The position numbers were made by a program, and so were the translations under genes. Of a stretch of 64,000 nucleotides of DNA, positions 10,659 to 22,142 are shown piece by piece. The stretch spans positions 62,001-126,000 of the forward strand of contig JACCGJ010014899.1 in the NCBI GenBank assembly GCA_013407085.1, given 5' to 3'. Position 1 is the stretch's first letter, and each line of letters begins with the position of its first letter. The notes below the pieces were generated by a model. It was not told where the DNA came from, did not search any database, and saw only the letters and a program-made list of their open reading frames with translations. Origin of the DNA: Atriophallophorus winterbourni (lineage: Eukaryota > Platyhelminthes > Trematoda > Plagiorchiida > Microphallidae).

Positions 10659-11494
10659 ATGAACCATAGTACAAATAACGAAGACAAGATAGAAGATGAT
10701 TTTTTCAATCAATTCACATTACCCGTCTTCGATAGGACAGATCCACGTCTATGGTTTGCACAAATCGAAGCTATATTCGAGTTATACCGTGTTCGAACGC
10801 AACGCACACGCTACAACCTCGTTGTTGGAATGCTCCCAACCTCCATTGCCAGAAAAGTTGCTGATTTAATTTATGATCAACCTGCCACAGCTCCTTATGA
10901 TAAGCTCAAATCTGCGATCATCTCTCGAATTGGTTCGACCGATGAGCAAAACTTGCGAAAACTCCTATCCAGCTCTGAGCTAGAAGATCGTACACTTCAC
11001 AACACTTACGCCACTTGTTACAGTTGCAGGGCACACAGAAGGTTGACGAACGAATAATACGACATATCTGGTTCCAGAGTTTGCCAGACGATTTGCGTAA
11101 AGTTCTGGTTATCATGAAAAACGACAGTAACCTAGACAAGCTTGCTCAAGTTGCAGATGAAGTCTACGACATCTCTCGTAACACATCAATCTGCACGGTC
11201 AGCCAACCAAATCTCACTCCTTGCACTTCCTGCGCAGATTTGAACAAGGATATATCTGATTCAAAATCCCAGATAAGCAATTTGACTTCACAAATACAGC
11301 ACTTAAACAGAAGTCGAAGCCGTCCTCGTAGTGGAGAGAACCCCATGCAGCTTCAAAGCGCAAAACCAAAATCAGAGAAGCCGCGAAGGCAGGCGGTAGA
11401 AGCTTCAGCTCTGTCTGGCAATAACACTAGCCGCTTATTCTATGTCACTGATGTTTCAACAAAGATGCGTTTTCTGATCGACACGGGAGCCTAA
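10659..11494 (+). pseudogene. element 2 gag and start of protease (frameshifted)
   Basis: The ATG at 10659 opens a gag with FTLPVFDRTDPRLWFAQIEA and YNLVVGMLPTSIARKVADLI, which is the CsRn1/Kabuki-type capsid pattern. Near 11010 the frame changes, and it continues as LQGTQKVDERIIRHIWFQSL with PDDLRKVLVIM. No zinc knuckle is visible. The frame ends FLIDTGA and a TAA; DTGA is the protease catalytic motif and the stop follows it directly. Confidence 0.85.
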
Positions 11495-11710
11495 CTAAGC
11501 GTCATCCCACCCACAAACTCAGAACGCAGAAACCACTCTTCATTGACCCTACAAGCGGCGAACGGTACTCGAATAAGCACATACGGCCAACGATCACTTC
11601 CCATCGACCTCGGTCTGCGACGTAACTTTCGATGGATTTTCACTGTTGCCGACGTCAAAACCCCTATCCTGGGAGCCGATTTCCTCTCACACTTTAATCT
11701 TTAAGTCAAC
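11495..11710 (+). pseudogene. element 2 protease remainder
   Basis: After the TAA the frame continues with LSVIPP, LQAANGTRISTYGQRSLPID, then FTVADVKTPILGADFL and HFNL, the usual end of a Gypsy protease (ILGADFL). A TAA at about 11702 follows. Confidence 0.8.
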
Positions 11711-12868
11711 ATGAGTACACGAAAGCTCATTGACAATGTCACAAAGATTAACGTCATCGGCCATTTGTCTAATTCACCCATACAAACTATTCGAGTCCCG
11801 ATTCCAGATACCGCACCGAATTATGTTCCTCTCATGAGAGAATTTTCGGATATCTTCAAACCATGTGCACATGACACCCCTCTGAAGCATGACATCAAAC
11901 ACCATATTTCAACCCGTGGACCCCCGGTTTTCAGTAGACCACGGAGACTGGCGCCTAACAAACTTGAAGCTGCCAAACGAGAATTCGAGCATATGATGGA
12001 ACTCGGAATAATCCGTCCATCGAATTCACCTTGGGCCACACCTCTTCACATGGTCGAAAAGAACAAACCGGACGGCTGGCGTCCATGTGGCGATTATCGT
12101 GCTTTAAATCGTGTAACGATCCCAGATCGGTATCCGATTCCGCACATACACGACTTTGCACTATCTCTTCACGAAAAATCTGTGTTCTCGAAGTTTGATT
12201 TAGTGCGGGCATATCATCAAATTCCTGTAGCTGACGAAGATATTCCCAAAACTGCCATCACCACTCCATTTGGTCTGTTCGAATTTCTCAGGATGCCATT
12301 CGGTCTACGAAATGCTGCACAGACCTTCCGGAGATTCATGGACCAAGTTTTCCTCGGTCTATCTTTCGTCTACGTGTACATTGATGATGTCCTAGTCGCA
12401 AGTACAAATCCCACTGAACATCTTGAACACCTCCGTGAAGTATTTCAACGTCTATCCCACTACGGCATTGTGGTTAATCCAGATAAATGTCTGTTTCGTG
12501 TGAGTTCCATCGAAATCCTTGGACACCCAATTGATAGTTCCGGTATAAAACCGTTACCTCAAAAACTATCAGCTATCCAAGATTATCCATGTCCCAGCTC
12601 CATCCGTCAAGTCAGACGTTTCTTGGGTTTGGTCAACTATTATAGACGTTTTATTCCACAATGCGCCATGATTTCACAACCATTGACTGACTTGTTACGT
12701 GGAAAGAAACGTCAATTTAAAATGAATGACGAAGCCATCCAATCATTCGAACAACTCAAATCTTCACTAAACAAAGTCACTTCACTGACTCATTTATCAA
12801 CGAACCCCAATGCTCGATTGTCACTCGCTACAGACGCATCACAAGAAGCAGTCGGCGCGGTCCTTTAA
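11711..12868 (+). pseudogene. element 2 reverse transcriptase
   Basis: 385 open codons with [54 protein letters not shown] (motif A Asp), [19 protein letters not shown] and [12 protein letters not shown] (catalytic Y-IDD). [13 protein letters not shown] marks the connection. The frame ends in the first RNase H motif, [14 protein letters not shown], at a TAA where most relatives have Gln. Confidence 0.92.
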
Positions 12869-13519
12869 CAAGACGAAGACAATATCACCAAGCCACTCGC
12901 TTTCTTTACTCGTCGTCTTCAACCAGCTCAAACTCGATACAGTACGTCCGGCCGTGAGTTACTGGCTATCTATTATGCGATACGACATTTCAGACATTTG
13001 CTTGAAGGCCGTGATTTCACAGTATGGACCGATCACAAGCCCTTAACGTTTGCTCTTTCCGCACCATTGGATCGATATTCGCCTCGAGAAATACGTCACT
13101 TGGATTATATTTCGCAATTCACGAGTGACATTCGATATCTTTCCGGCTCGTCAAACACAGTTGCGGATACATTCTCTCGGATTCAGTTAAGTGCTATCGA
13201 CCTGCCTGGAATCGACTTTGAGCAATTAGCACGTTCGCAGCAAAATGACCCTGTAATAAATCGGTATATTACTTCACAATCGGGTAAAATCCGCCGTATC
13301 CCGATACTTAATTCCAATTCTTATCTGGTTTGTGACATGTCTACTGGTAAAGCCCGTCCAATTGTCCCATCAGATTTGAGACGTACCGTATTCGAGCATT
13401 TACATGGTTTATCACATCCCGGAATAAAAGCTACTCGAAAGCTGATTAGCTCTCGTTATCTTTGGTCTAATATGCATAAAGACATCCAACTTTGGACCAA
13501 GGTTTGCCTCCTATGTTAA
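12869..13519 (+). pseudogene. element 2 RNase H and integrase zinc-binding domain
   Basis: The frame shows FFTRRLQPAQTRYSTSGREL, LLEGRDFTVWTDHKPLTFAL and SGSSNTVADTFSRIQ, all RNase H motifs. HLHGLSHPGIKATRKLISSR, YLW and CLLC follow, the H-H-C-C zinc-binding part of integrase. A TAA at about 13519 comes right after the second Cys. Confidence 0.88.
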
Positions 13520-14560
13520 CAAAGCAAAGTTCAACGTCACACCATCAGTTCCCCTGGTGTATTTCCACCTGTTACGGAGCGCTTTCAGCACGTTCACTTG
13601 GATCTCGTTGGCCCATTAGTTGTCTCTAACGGTTGCTCCTATATATTGACCTGCGTCGACCGTTTTACCCGTTGGCCATTAGCCGTAGCCATACAAGATA
13701 TCCGTTCAGAAACGGTTGCGAAAGCTTTCGTTCAACATTGGATAAGCAACTTTGGTGTACCGAACACTATTACCACTGACAGAGGTTCTCAGTTCCAGTT
13801 AACGCTATTCGGGAATTGAATAGAACACTCGGTACAAAGCACATACAGACTACAGCCTATCATCCGTCTTCAAATGGCTTAGTCGAAAGATTTCACCGGC
13901 AACTAAAAGCCGCAATCATGAGTCACGGGAATTCAGAACGTTGGTCCGAGTCATTGCCTTTGGTGCTTCTTGGTATCCGTACAACCGTGAAAGAAGTCCT
14001 GGGTTGCTCAGCTGCTGAGATGGTGTACGGGAGTACACTTGACCTACCTGGCGAATTTCTGACATCTTCCGATTCACCAAATGATCTTACAGCTCCACAA
14101 TATGTCAGTCGCCTTCGCAGCTTCATGAAATCATTAAGAGCTATCCCAACTCGCTAAAAAGCCCAACCGTTCTATATCCCGACAGACTTGTCTACCTGCG
14201 ACTTTGTGTTTGTGCGCGCCGATCATGTACGTCGACCACTTCAACCACCGTATACTGGTCCGTACAAGGTGCTCAGCAGGCATACCAAGTATTTCGTAAT
14301 TGACCGGAATGGATCAAGAAAAACTGTCAGTATCGATCGTATGAAAGTCGCTTACGTAGAACCAACATCGAAAGCGGAAGAAAATACCCGAAACATTACT
14401 CCACAGACGTCTACTACTGACCAACACGTCCCTTCGTCTGATTCACCAGAAAGCAACCTTACCCCCGATAAACCCCCATTCCGTTCGTGTCTCAAACCAC
14501 CCGACAGACAAACACATTCAGGCCGCAAGGTACATTTTCCCAAAAGTTTTACGATTTTAT
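13520..14560 (+). pseudogene. element 2 integrase core and GPY module (broken)
   Basis: HVHLDLVGPLVVSNG carries the first catalytic Asp, TITTDRGSQFQ the second, and SSNGLVERFHRQLKAAI the Glu. A frame change lies near 13820 and a TAA near 14157. The C-terminal part has PPYTGPYKVLSRHTKYFVI, the GPY/F module of Ty3/Gypsy integrases. No chromodomain is visible. Confidence 0.87.
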
Positions 14561-14617
14561 AGCCTAATGTTTTTTTCGAGCGGTTTATTTCTTGTTCGAC
14601 GCTCTAGGAGGGGAATC

Positions 14618-14822
14618 TGTGGTGACGGTTCAAATATTTAATCAATAGTAATCAATAATTTTGTAATTCAAATTTTCTTGTTGTTAACCTCACATTAATT
14701 ACAATACACTCTTTGTCTACGCACGGTTTTCGCTCTTCTGTGGTTGTCTGGGATTCAAAATTGTATGTGGATATAACTGGAATACACGCAGCCTCAGAAT
14801 CTATTCCTCGCTATCCACTACA
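14618..14822 (+). repeat. 3' LTR of element 2
   Basis: 205 bp, matching 10414-10618. It is preceded by a purine-rich tract. Confidence 0.9.
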
Positions 14823-15000
14823 AACTAACCTAATGTTTACCTCATTTAAAATCACAAGAGGCTAGTAATGCATGATTTTTTTTTAAGGAAGCCATACTGA
14901 TCAGAGTTCAGCAACCGACGGGGTGTTCAAACCCGATTTGTGAATCGATCAACAAGAGTAGTTATGCGACGCATCTGATGTTCTGATGCGAAACGTTTGA
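14823..15000 (-). mobile_element. CR1-like LINE fragment on the far side of element 2
   Basis: The minus strand reads LNSDQYGFLKKNHALLASCD, the RT fingers/palm border (SDxQ-x-GF). It is probably the upstream part of the copy at 10081-10413, split by element 2. Confidence 0.5.
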
Positions 15001-15339
15001 CGAAATGTGGTAAAAAATATTACCCCAAAATAACGCCGACGCAAATCGTAAAAAAATGACGTACCGGAAAAACTCACGATGTGTGCGTGGATATTGAGCT
15101 TACCAACTGTAGTGCACGAAGGATTCGTGCATCACGTCAGGCTCACAAATTTGTAGTAGACTGAATACTACAATAACGTCCCCATGAAGTTAAAAGAAAA
15201 GGCACAGTAGAATGAAAATTTTTCGCGATAGCCAAAACATGTACGAAGGTACAGAAAAGCAATCATGGAACACGTGTGAAGGGAAATTACATCAAGGTCA
15301 ATTGCTTTCAGTTACACTAAAACAAAGATGTTACAGTCT
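15001..15339. other. unassigned stretch
   Basis: Nothing recognised. Confidence 0.35.
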
Positions 15340-15612
15340 TCTACATAGATTTAAGTAAGGACTCTGACTCGGCCGGTCAAATGTTCCCTAGTGTTGAACC
15401 TCTCGGCATAACGAATATCTGGTATCAAATTGTCGAAAGTTTTTATTTGCTGACCGAGTTTGTTTTATTTGGAACTCTTTGCATATCATTTGCGCATCAG
15501 CCTTGAACATGTTCAAGGCAAAACTTACCAAGTATATGTTGACCAAATCCAAACTTGGACTGAATACACGTGCTGCCTTTTCATATTGATAAAACATTTG
15601 TTTTTTATGCAT
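15340..15612 (+). mobile_element. CR1-like LINE 3' end fragment
   Basis: This stretch is the reverse complement of a clearly related stretch at about 51000-51190 (shared GCCTTGAACATGTTCAaGGC and ATCATTTGCGCATCA-like blocks), which is the C-terminus of a minus-strand LINE. Here it reads on the plus strand with SLEHVQGKTYQVYVDQIQ. Confidence 0.5.
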
Positions 15613-15744
15613 TCCTTATTCCTTTTAAATCTGTGTTAACTGTAAAGTATTTGCTATTTGAACCATTAAAACTCTTAATTACTTTCAATTACGTTTTTCA
15701 TAGGTATTTGAGATGCCTGTAGTCGATACTAATTATGATTTCGC

Positions 15745-16435
15745 AAAAGCCACCAGTGAATTCTCACAGGGTTCATTACCAGGCCGAATACTCTTCGTGA
15801 TCTTCATCGATGATTTAACATCTCTGTTTGTAGCGCCCTGATTGCGGATGATGTCAACTTCACCGGATCGAGTGATCAAGGTTAATCTGTTGTGAGATAT
15901 CGAAAAGTTCATTAAATTGTCACAGGATTAGGATAATAACTAAAATGTAGTAAAAGGCATCTGTTTTCTGTAGCAGTCGACAAAATTACGTGAATACACA
16001 TAGCGGTTGGATCGATTTAATATCCCTACTAGGAACGTTTTATTTCTTTAGGCCTTTTCTCACTTCGGCCCAATGTGAACATGGTTTAGGTTATCCATAT
16101 TCTGGATCGCTTTCATTTCATGAAGAAATTAACTACATGATATCTAAACCAAAATAGAATCTAGGTTTACTTGATAGATTAATCTCTATACCTAAGTGCA
16201 AGCTGGATGTTTACAAGCTACATATACTGCCTTTGTTACATTATTGCAATATTATATTGAGCAGCATAAGTCGGATTTTTATGGTTTAGAAGGCATCCAA
16301 CGATCTTGTACACGATCCATTTCCTCCAGTTCGGATAAGTATATATAAAAGAGAAAGCTGTGAAATCCTAATATTGGTTTCGTATATTCGGTATGATCGT
16401 CTGTGACTAAATAGAATTTTGTGATACGTCCGGTT
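15745..16435 (+). mobile_element. CR1-like LINE reverse transcriptase fragment
   Basis: The plus strand reads FSQGSLPGRILFVIFIDDLT (motif B and following), a degenerate ADD box, then LHILPLLHYCNIILSS, matching LPILDYCNIIYS of copy A. There are multiple stops and frameshifts. Confidence 0.6.
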
Positions 16436-16439
16436 TATA

Positions 16440-17364
16440 AATGGCAGATGTCCCTACTGCTAAGTTTCTCCTATTCGAATCGGAAGAGTTATGCATAATC
16501 TGGAACGAAGGGTTGTCCGGCTTTACTTGAAGTTTATCTAGTGGTAATTCGGCGATATCCTCAGAAATGCGTCCGGATCCGATTGGTATAGGAATTCAAC
16601 AAGGATTGGCCGAGGGTGGTTTCTTAACCTCATCTTCCTATACAGGGGACTCGTATTGTGGGAGTTGAAGGCTTCAGACCCACCGAACGGATAAAATCAC
16701 TCATATACCTGCGATAAAAATCTCTGCAAGCATTGAATTACTTGATAAAGGCTTCTGATCGGTTAAAAATTAGTACATTTATAATTCTAGATTTTGAAGC
16801 ATAGGAATTGCCGTGCAGTGTATCAATTTGCTTACGCAAACCATTCAATTCCTGAATAATTTGATCCAGTAAGGGTGAGCCAGCAACGATTGAATGTTGC
16901 CTCATTTGTGTGCTGTACTACCTGGTCTTAATACGCTTCTTCGAAGTTCCAGCTACTTTAACCACCTTAGGCGTCGTAGCTTTCCTCGGAGGACGGGGTA
17001 ATTGGCAAACTTGGTCTACTTTTCACATTTAAAGCAGTTTTTCTAGATATCATATTCGCATGCTTTTTCGAAGTTCTAGCTGCATCAACAACCTTGGCAT
17101 TACGGTGTAACTGGCTAACTTGGTCAAAAATCGCCTTGGCAGCATTTGGCCTTAGCTCGCATTTGTACTCACAACCGATGCATAAGTTAGAGAAGGTAAA
17201 ACAATTGACGAGCCGGGTGATATTACACTTTTTGTAGTTTGTGTAGTTGTAAATTTAGCCATCCATTCATTAAAGCAATGAATAACAAAATTTGAAAAGG
17301 CGACAGAATGTAAAATTCGAATTTGAAAATTCTCGTACTCATTTATTGAAAGCTTTCGATGCAT
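16440..17364 (-). mobile_element. probable LINE ORF1 remnant
   Basis: The minus strand opens with a frame ending PSLTYASVVSTNAS (17364-17152). It continues with a coiled-coil-like LLDQIIQELNGLRKQIDTLH, then SRIINVLIFNRSEAFIK, FIRSVGLKPSTPTIRV and, in another frame, ILVEFLYQSDPDAFLRI. This order resembles LINE ORF1-type proteins. Internally, segments near 16942-17026 and 17067-17130 repeat each other (TTCGAAGTTCyAGCTrC blocks). There are several stops. The assignment is by pattern only. Confidence 0.4.
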
Positions 17365-18205
17365 TCACGGGAAGTCAATAAATTGGCAGATGAATTTTTT
17401 ATGACAATGACATTGACTTTCGTGTGTTTGTTTAAATGAGTCAATATTTAATTTTTCTTACAAGTACTTTGGATTTGCCTCGCTTTATTAACATTTGTAA
17501 TATTTTGTTCTGTATCAAGGTATGATGCATGCTACCAATTGTTTATCTCATTGCCGGTATTTCTAATTTCATTTATATCGTTGTGTTTTTATTTGATAAG
17601 AATTTTATATGCTAGCTTCGCAACTTTGCTAATAGCTGTAATGACTGTTCTTATTCAAAAGCCACAGAGATCCAGTGGTGTTATACTCCATACGCTATTC
17701 AGGCTCACTATAAGGTCTTCGAGTCAATCTTGTCCGAATGTACAAAACATTATACGGTTATCTTCATACTTGTAAGCTTTTTATACTGTTCTATTGTTCT
17801 GACCTCAGTAAAATTGGATTATGCCTAATTTCGCATACCTTTCATTGTCATTGCTCTTTTCATCCTTAGATAATTCAAGTACTCGTGATCAGCTTAATTA
17901 ATATAATGATTATGTGCTCTTCATCGCTATCGCAGTCGTATGCTCTACAATTGGCGACTACTGGTAACGTTCACTATTCTGCTAGGTATTGCGCAGAGCA
18001 ACGTGATTTACTAATGCTGCTCGTTCCTCTGAAAGTCGACACGTTTCAAGGATTACAGACGAACCTCATTTCTAAAAATTACTTTTTTAGATTTACGAAC
18101 AGGCTGTTTTGAGATATCAAAATCCTTCTTTCTACGGACTAGCATTCATTTTCTCGAGATCCTCAGAAACCGCTCATTTTCCTCAAAATGTCGCTTCCTT
18201 ACAGT
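17365..18205. other. unassigned stretch
   Basis: Short open frames only, with low-complexity hydrophobic content. No homology I can recognise. Confidence 0.35.
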
Positions 18206-18378
18206 GCTGTGCATCTATCACTGTGCTAAATTGATTGGCCACGTAGTGTTCTGCCTGCGAATATACACTGTAGTCTCGTTGGCATTGATATTTTTTCCAT
18301 ATCTGTTTAGTCTTGGTTAACCTGACATCATCTTCACCCACGTGCACTTTTCCTGGATCAGTCTTGCGATTTCATACA
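18206..18378 (+). repeat. SINE-like family 1 copy, diverged
   Basis: It has CACTGTGCTAAATTGATTGG, CATATCTGTTTAG, CCCACGTGCA and CCTGGATCAG in family order. Confidence 0.7.
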
Positions 18379-19052
18379 TAAATACAACTATTATAGCAGT
18401 CAACTCGAATAGGCTCAATATGTAGAGGCTATTCGTCAGCGTTCTCGGCAGATCTAGTTTCATAATCTAATTGCACTCGGCAAAACTTGTTTTATAAGTT
18501 TCGAAGTTACTGGTCGGCTTAAACTACAGATTGCTCAACGTGCAAGGTACTAGAACATATGATTCTACTCTAAATTTGTTGCAGGCTATTTAACATTATT
18601 GCCACAACTAAGAAACTTTGATGAACTTTTCAAACCCATTGACATAATTTCCTTATCATGGGTGGACGGCCTGAAAATACTTTAACCATCGACCGAACTT
18701 CGTGGGATTGCTGAACCCTAGTGTTATGAAAGAGATGCAACAACTATTGACTAAATAAATCTTGCATTGATGTTCGAAGTATAAACAGCATATTTATTGA
18801 CCAATTTTTATAACAAACATGGTATCAGCGTTTGTATGAACTTGATATTACCTAGTTTTCTCATCCATAGAAATTTTAATAGCAAGACCAAGCACATATT
18901 TCGATGCATTTGTGTTTTAATAAAACGTGTTGGAGAAGACGAGCTACATTTTCCATGTTGAGTGTCAAGTGGAAACCGTTTCCACCAGTGTGTTGTACGT
19001 TTTGTATGTATTTGTGAAAGCACAAATCTGAATTCAGGCAGTTTGGCTCGCA
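18379..19052. other. unassigned stretch
   Basis: Nothing recognised; AT-rich. Confidence 0.35.
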
Positions 19053-19108
19053 GCCAGAGATGGCGTGGGCTAAAATACTGTCAGGTTGACCAGGTCTAGA
19101 CAGATACT
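19053..19108 (-). repeat. SINE-like family 1 fragment
   Basis: Contains GTGGGCTAAAATACTGTCAG and TCTAGACAGATA blocks of the family. Confidence 0.6.
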
Positions 19109-19539
19109 TCTTGTGGAGCCGTGCCGTCTAAAATACACTCAAAAATGTTTCTAACTAAAACATTTTTAGTCTGGTTGACATTATTATCGATTTAGAATTT
19201 CACTTGTTGCAGTCCATTCTGTTGTTTTCATAATCACTGTCAGATTTGGCTTCAATGTATAGTTTCGATAGCTTCTCTGTTTTATTCATTGTTGCTAATA
19301 ATATCCCACTCGTGTGAAATTGCGCAGTGCTTTTGCACTGATCGGTTGTCATTTCATTGATTCAACTCGCCGCCGGCACTGAATACATGAGTAGGATTCT
19401 TGATTTTTACTGCCATTATTAAGTTCTTATATGTCTGTGCCTTGGTAACGTGACCGTACCTCTCTCACTCCAAGCCTTTTATTATATCCCTGTGTCGTTA
19501 TTTCTTACATACGCTGAGAAATATTACCTCTCATTCATC

Positions 19540-19810
19540 ATCATCATGAAGCACAAGTCTGGAGCCAGACAAAGTGCCAAGCAATATGAAGCAGAAAAAG
19601 CAGATGAGCAAGCGCGTGGAAAAGGGAAAGCAGGCAAGCGGAATACGCAAAAGCAAATGCACAAAAAGCTGCTTGTTTTTGTAGTTTCACTGCATGCGAT
19701 TTTTTTGTTTTTCTGTTTTTTATGTAAAATAATACCGGATAAAAAATTATGACAATTAAATACACTGACCTCGGTTTGTAGCCATATCGCGTAAGGTTTC
19801 CAGCCAACTC
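19540..19810. repeat. repeat family 3 copy
   Basis: It shares ATCATCATGAAGC, AGCAAGCGCGT-like and GCAAGCGGAATA blocks with 59765-59865, and CGGTTTGTAGCCATATCGCG plus TAAGGTTTCCAGCCAACT with about 26425-26465. An open frame runs through it (100 codons), but it tracks a repeat and I do not call it a gene. Confidence 0.55.
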
Positions 19811-20044
19811 ATTACTTTAACAGTTATAACGAGTTGTTTACAACGAATACCCGATGCTTGTTTGTTGGTCATGTTTAAACTAGTTTTACTGCTAGCAATG
19901 AGTGTTCAATTCATTTTGTTTCATTTCTGTTGTGATTTGCTTGTTCCATTGTTTGATGTAATTATTCTACGTTAATTCCTCAGTATATAACTGTTCATAA
20001 TTGCTGATTAATGCATTTTCTTTTCTACTATCACAGATATCAAT

Positions 20045-20059
20045 ATGCCGCCTAAAGAG
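20045..20059 (+). CDS. ERM exon 1 (start codon, 5 codons)
   Basis: Encodes MPPKE, ending phase 0 at GAG|GTAATG. It is followed by a 35-nt intron (20060-20094). Confidence 0.85.
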
Positions 20060-22054
20060 GTAATGCCTTTTTTACCAGTGAATTTTAACTTTAGCTTTCT
20101 GTTATGATTGAGTCCCATTTCAGCGCAATTTGTCCAAATGTATCTAAAAGCGCAACAGTTGCCGAATTGTTTGACATAGTAAGTCATGTATTAAAATCTA
20201 GTTCTCTTTAGGTAACAAAAACTTCAACTCTTCGTGAAATTTGGTACTTTGGTCTTCAATACGATTCTCGTGGTTACACGAAATTTGCAAAACTCAAGAA
20301 AAAAGTTTCCGAATGCAATAAGACAAACTCGCAACAAGTGAAATTTCGATTGCGTGTGCGCTTCTACCCTGAAGATGTTTGCGAGTTGATCGAGGATATA
20401 ACGCGGAGTTACTTTTACCAAGAAGTACGGTTTTAATTCTAGTTCAACTACTTTATTTCAGGTTAAAGAGCTAATTATCAGTGGAGAAATTTTTTGCCCC
20501 AGTGAAGCAGCTCTTTTGTTGGCTTCTTATCAAGCGGTCATTCGCCACAACAAATACGATCCAGAGGTTCATAAGCCTGGTTATTTAACAGTTGAAAATT
20601 ACATACCTAAACAGTAAGTTTCGTATGCGACGTTTGTTCTTAACTGTACATGCATTTAAAGGCATTTTCTCGCTACACTCATTTCATGTATTCGTTTATT
20701 AGTGTGCCATCTCAATCTGTCTATATTCAAACGAGTATCTTATAGTATCTTTTTTAAATGCTTCAACCATGCTTCAGCATACACCGTTGCCAACGAGACT
20801 CGGCCGTTTTCGATTGTTATTAAAAAATTTTCATCAGCATACCATAATGTTTTAGCAGATTAACCTGTATTTAAACAATTAGAAAATTGCTTTATATATT
20901 TTTCTATAATCTTTACGAAAGGTAACGATCCGACAACGAGGTTACTCTCAAATTCGAAGTTCCTGTTTGCATGAATATCGTTAGCCAAAATAGCTCACTG
21001 TATAAAGTAATGCTCTATTTGTGTCCAGATGAAATTGATGAGATAGTCTTGAGGTGCCCGATTGTATTGTTCTAAAAAGACGAATTTTTAAATTTCTTAA
21101 AAGGGTCATTTATGTGAATGTTGTAAGTTGCGTTGTTTGGGCCACCTGACAGTATCCGAGCCTACATGCAATCTGACACCGTGCTAAATTGATTGGCTAC
21201 TGGTAGTGAGCTGCATACTGAAACACGCTTGGGTCTATCTCACTACCATCCCTATTCTCTTTCCCATATCTGTCTAGGCCTGCGCTACTTCGGCCTTGGC
21301 AACCGGGTAGTATATCGCCTTCAACAAGAACCATGGAACCTACATTTTTCTTTAATCATGTACCCTCTTCATGGTATACTTGTTGGCACATCGTCTGTAA
21401 AGACTTGTGTAATAATAATAATAAGGCCTGTGCAGTCTGACTGTACGGCCTGGATCAGGCTTGTGTTCTCATACATACAATGTCTGGTCCACGGTTACTG
21501 AGTTGCCAGCGGAAGCACGCTGTAGCCTCACGGTCAGCTTGCTTGTTTCTGATAACGCCTTTTGTGTTGAGTTCTACGAATCTGAAAGTTTTTTTCAGCA
21601 CCAGCACTGGAACCTGAATAGTCGGTTTGGTAAAATGACGTAGACACTAGAGTTTCCCACGGTTTAACCGGCATAAAGTGGTCATCGAGTAACAACATAC
21701 CAAAGAATTACTTGTCATGTCTGAAAGTTGAGATAACGATCCTCGTCTTCTTTCATGAAGAAGCTGTTACTTCGTTCATCTTCTATACGTTTACGTGTTT
21801 GAGAAACGCAGCCGCTACAACCAAATTTACATTCGAACAGCTTATTCAAACACGCGACACAAAATCGACCTCGTTCTCTGCGAGTGTCTGCTTTATCAAA
21901 AATCGCATGCTCACTGTGAATTTGTAATGCTTTGTCGATCTCCTGAAGCACAGCGATGACACATCACTTGGTCGTATTTAAATGCACCTAGCGGCTTCGT
22001 CAGACGTTCTGTGTGACATTCTCTAATTAAGCTGACCCATGAGTCTTATTTTCA

Positions 22055-22142
<88 letters not shown>

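Larger units (their letters stand above)
10414..14822 (+). mobile_element. LTR retrotransposon element 2 (Ty3/Gypsy, CsRn1/Kabuki-like)
   Basis: Direct repeats of 205 bp at 10414-10618 and 14618-14822 start TGTGGTGACGG and end ATCCACTACA. A primer-binding site TGGTGAGCCCGAACACG starts at 10622. It resembles the tRNA-Trp type described for CsRn1-like elements but with mismatches. A purine tract AGGAGGGGAATC precedes the right LTR. Internal order is gag, protease, RT, RNase H, integrase on the plus strand. Stops at about 11494, 11704, 12868, 13519 and 14157 and frame changes near 11010 and 13820 inactivate it. I see no matching target-site duplication next to the LTRs. Confidence 0.9.

Noticed and set aside
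19450..19752. 100-codon plus-strand frame with a Lys/Ala-rich stretch
   Set aside because: Overlaps repeat family 3 copies; likely repeat-derived.
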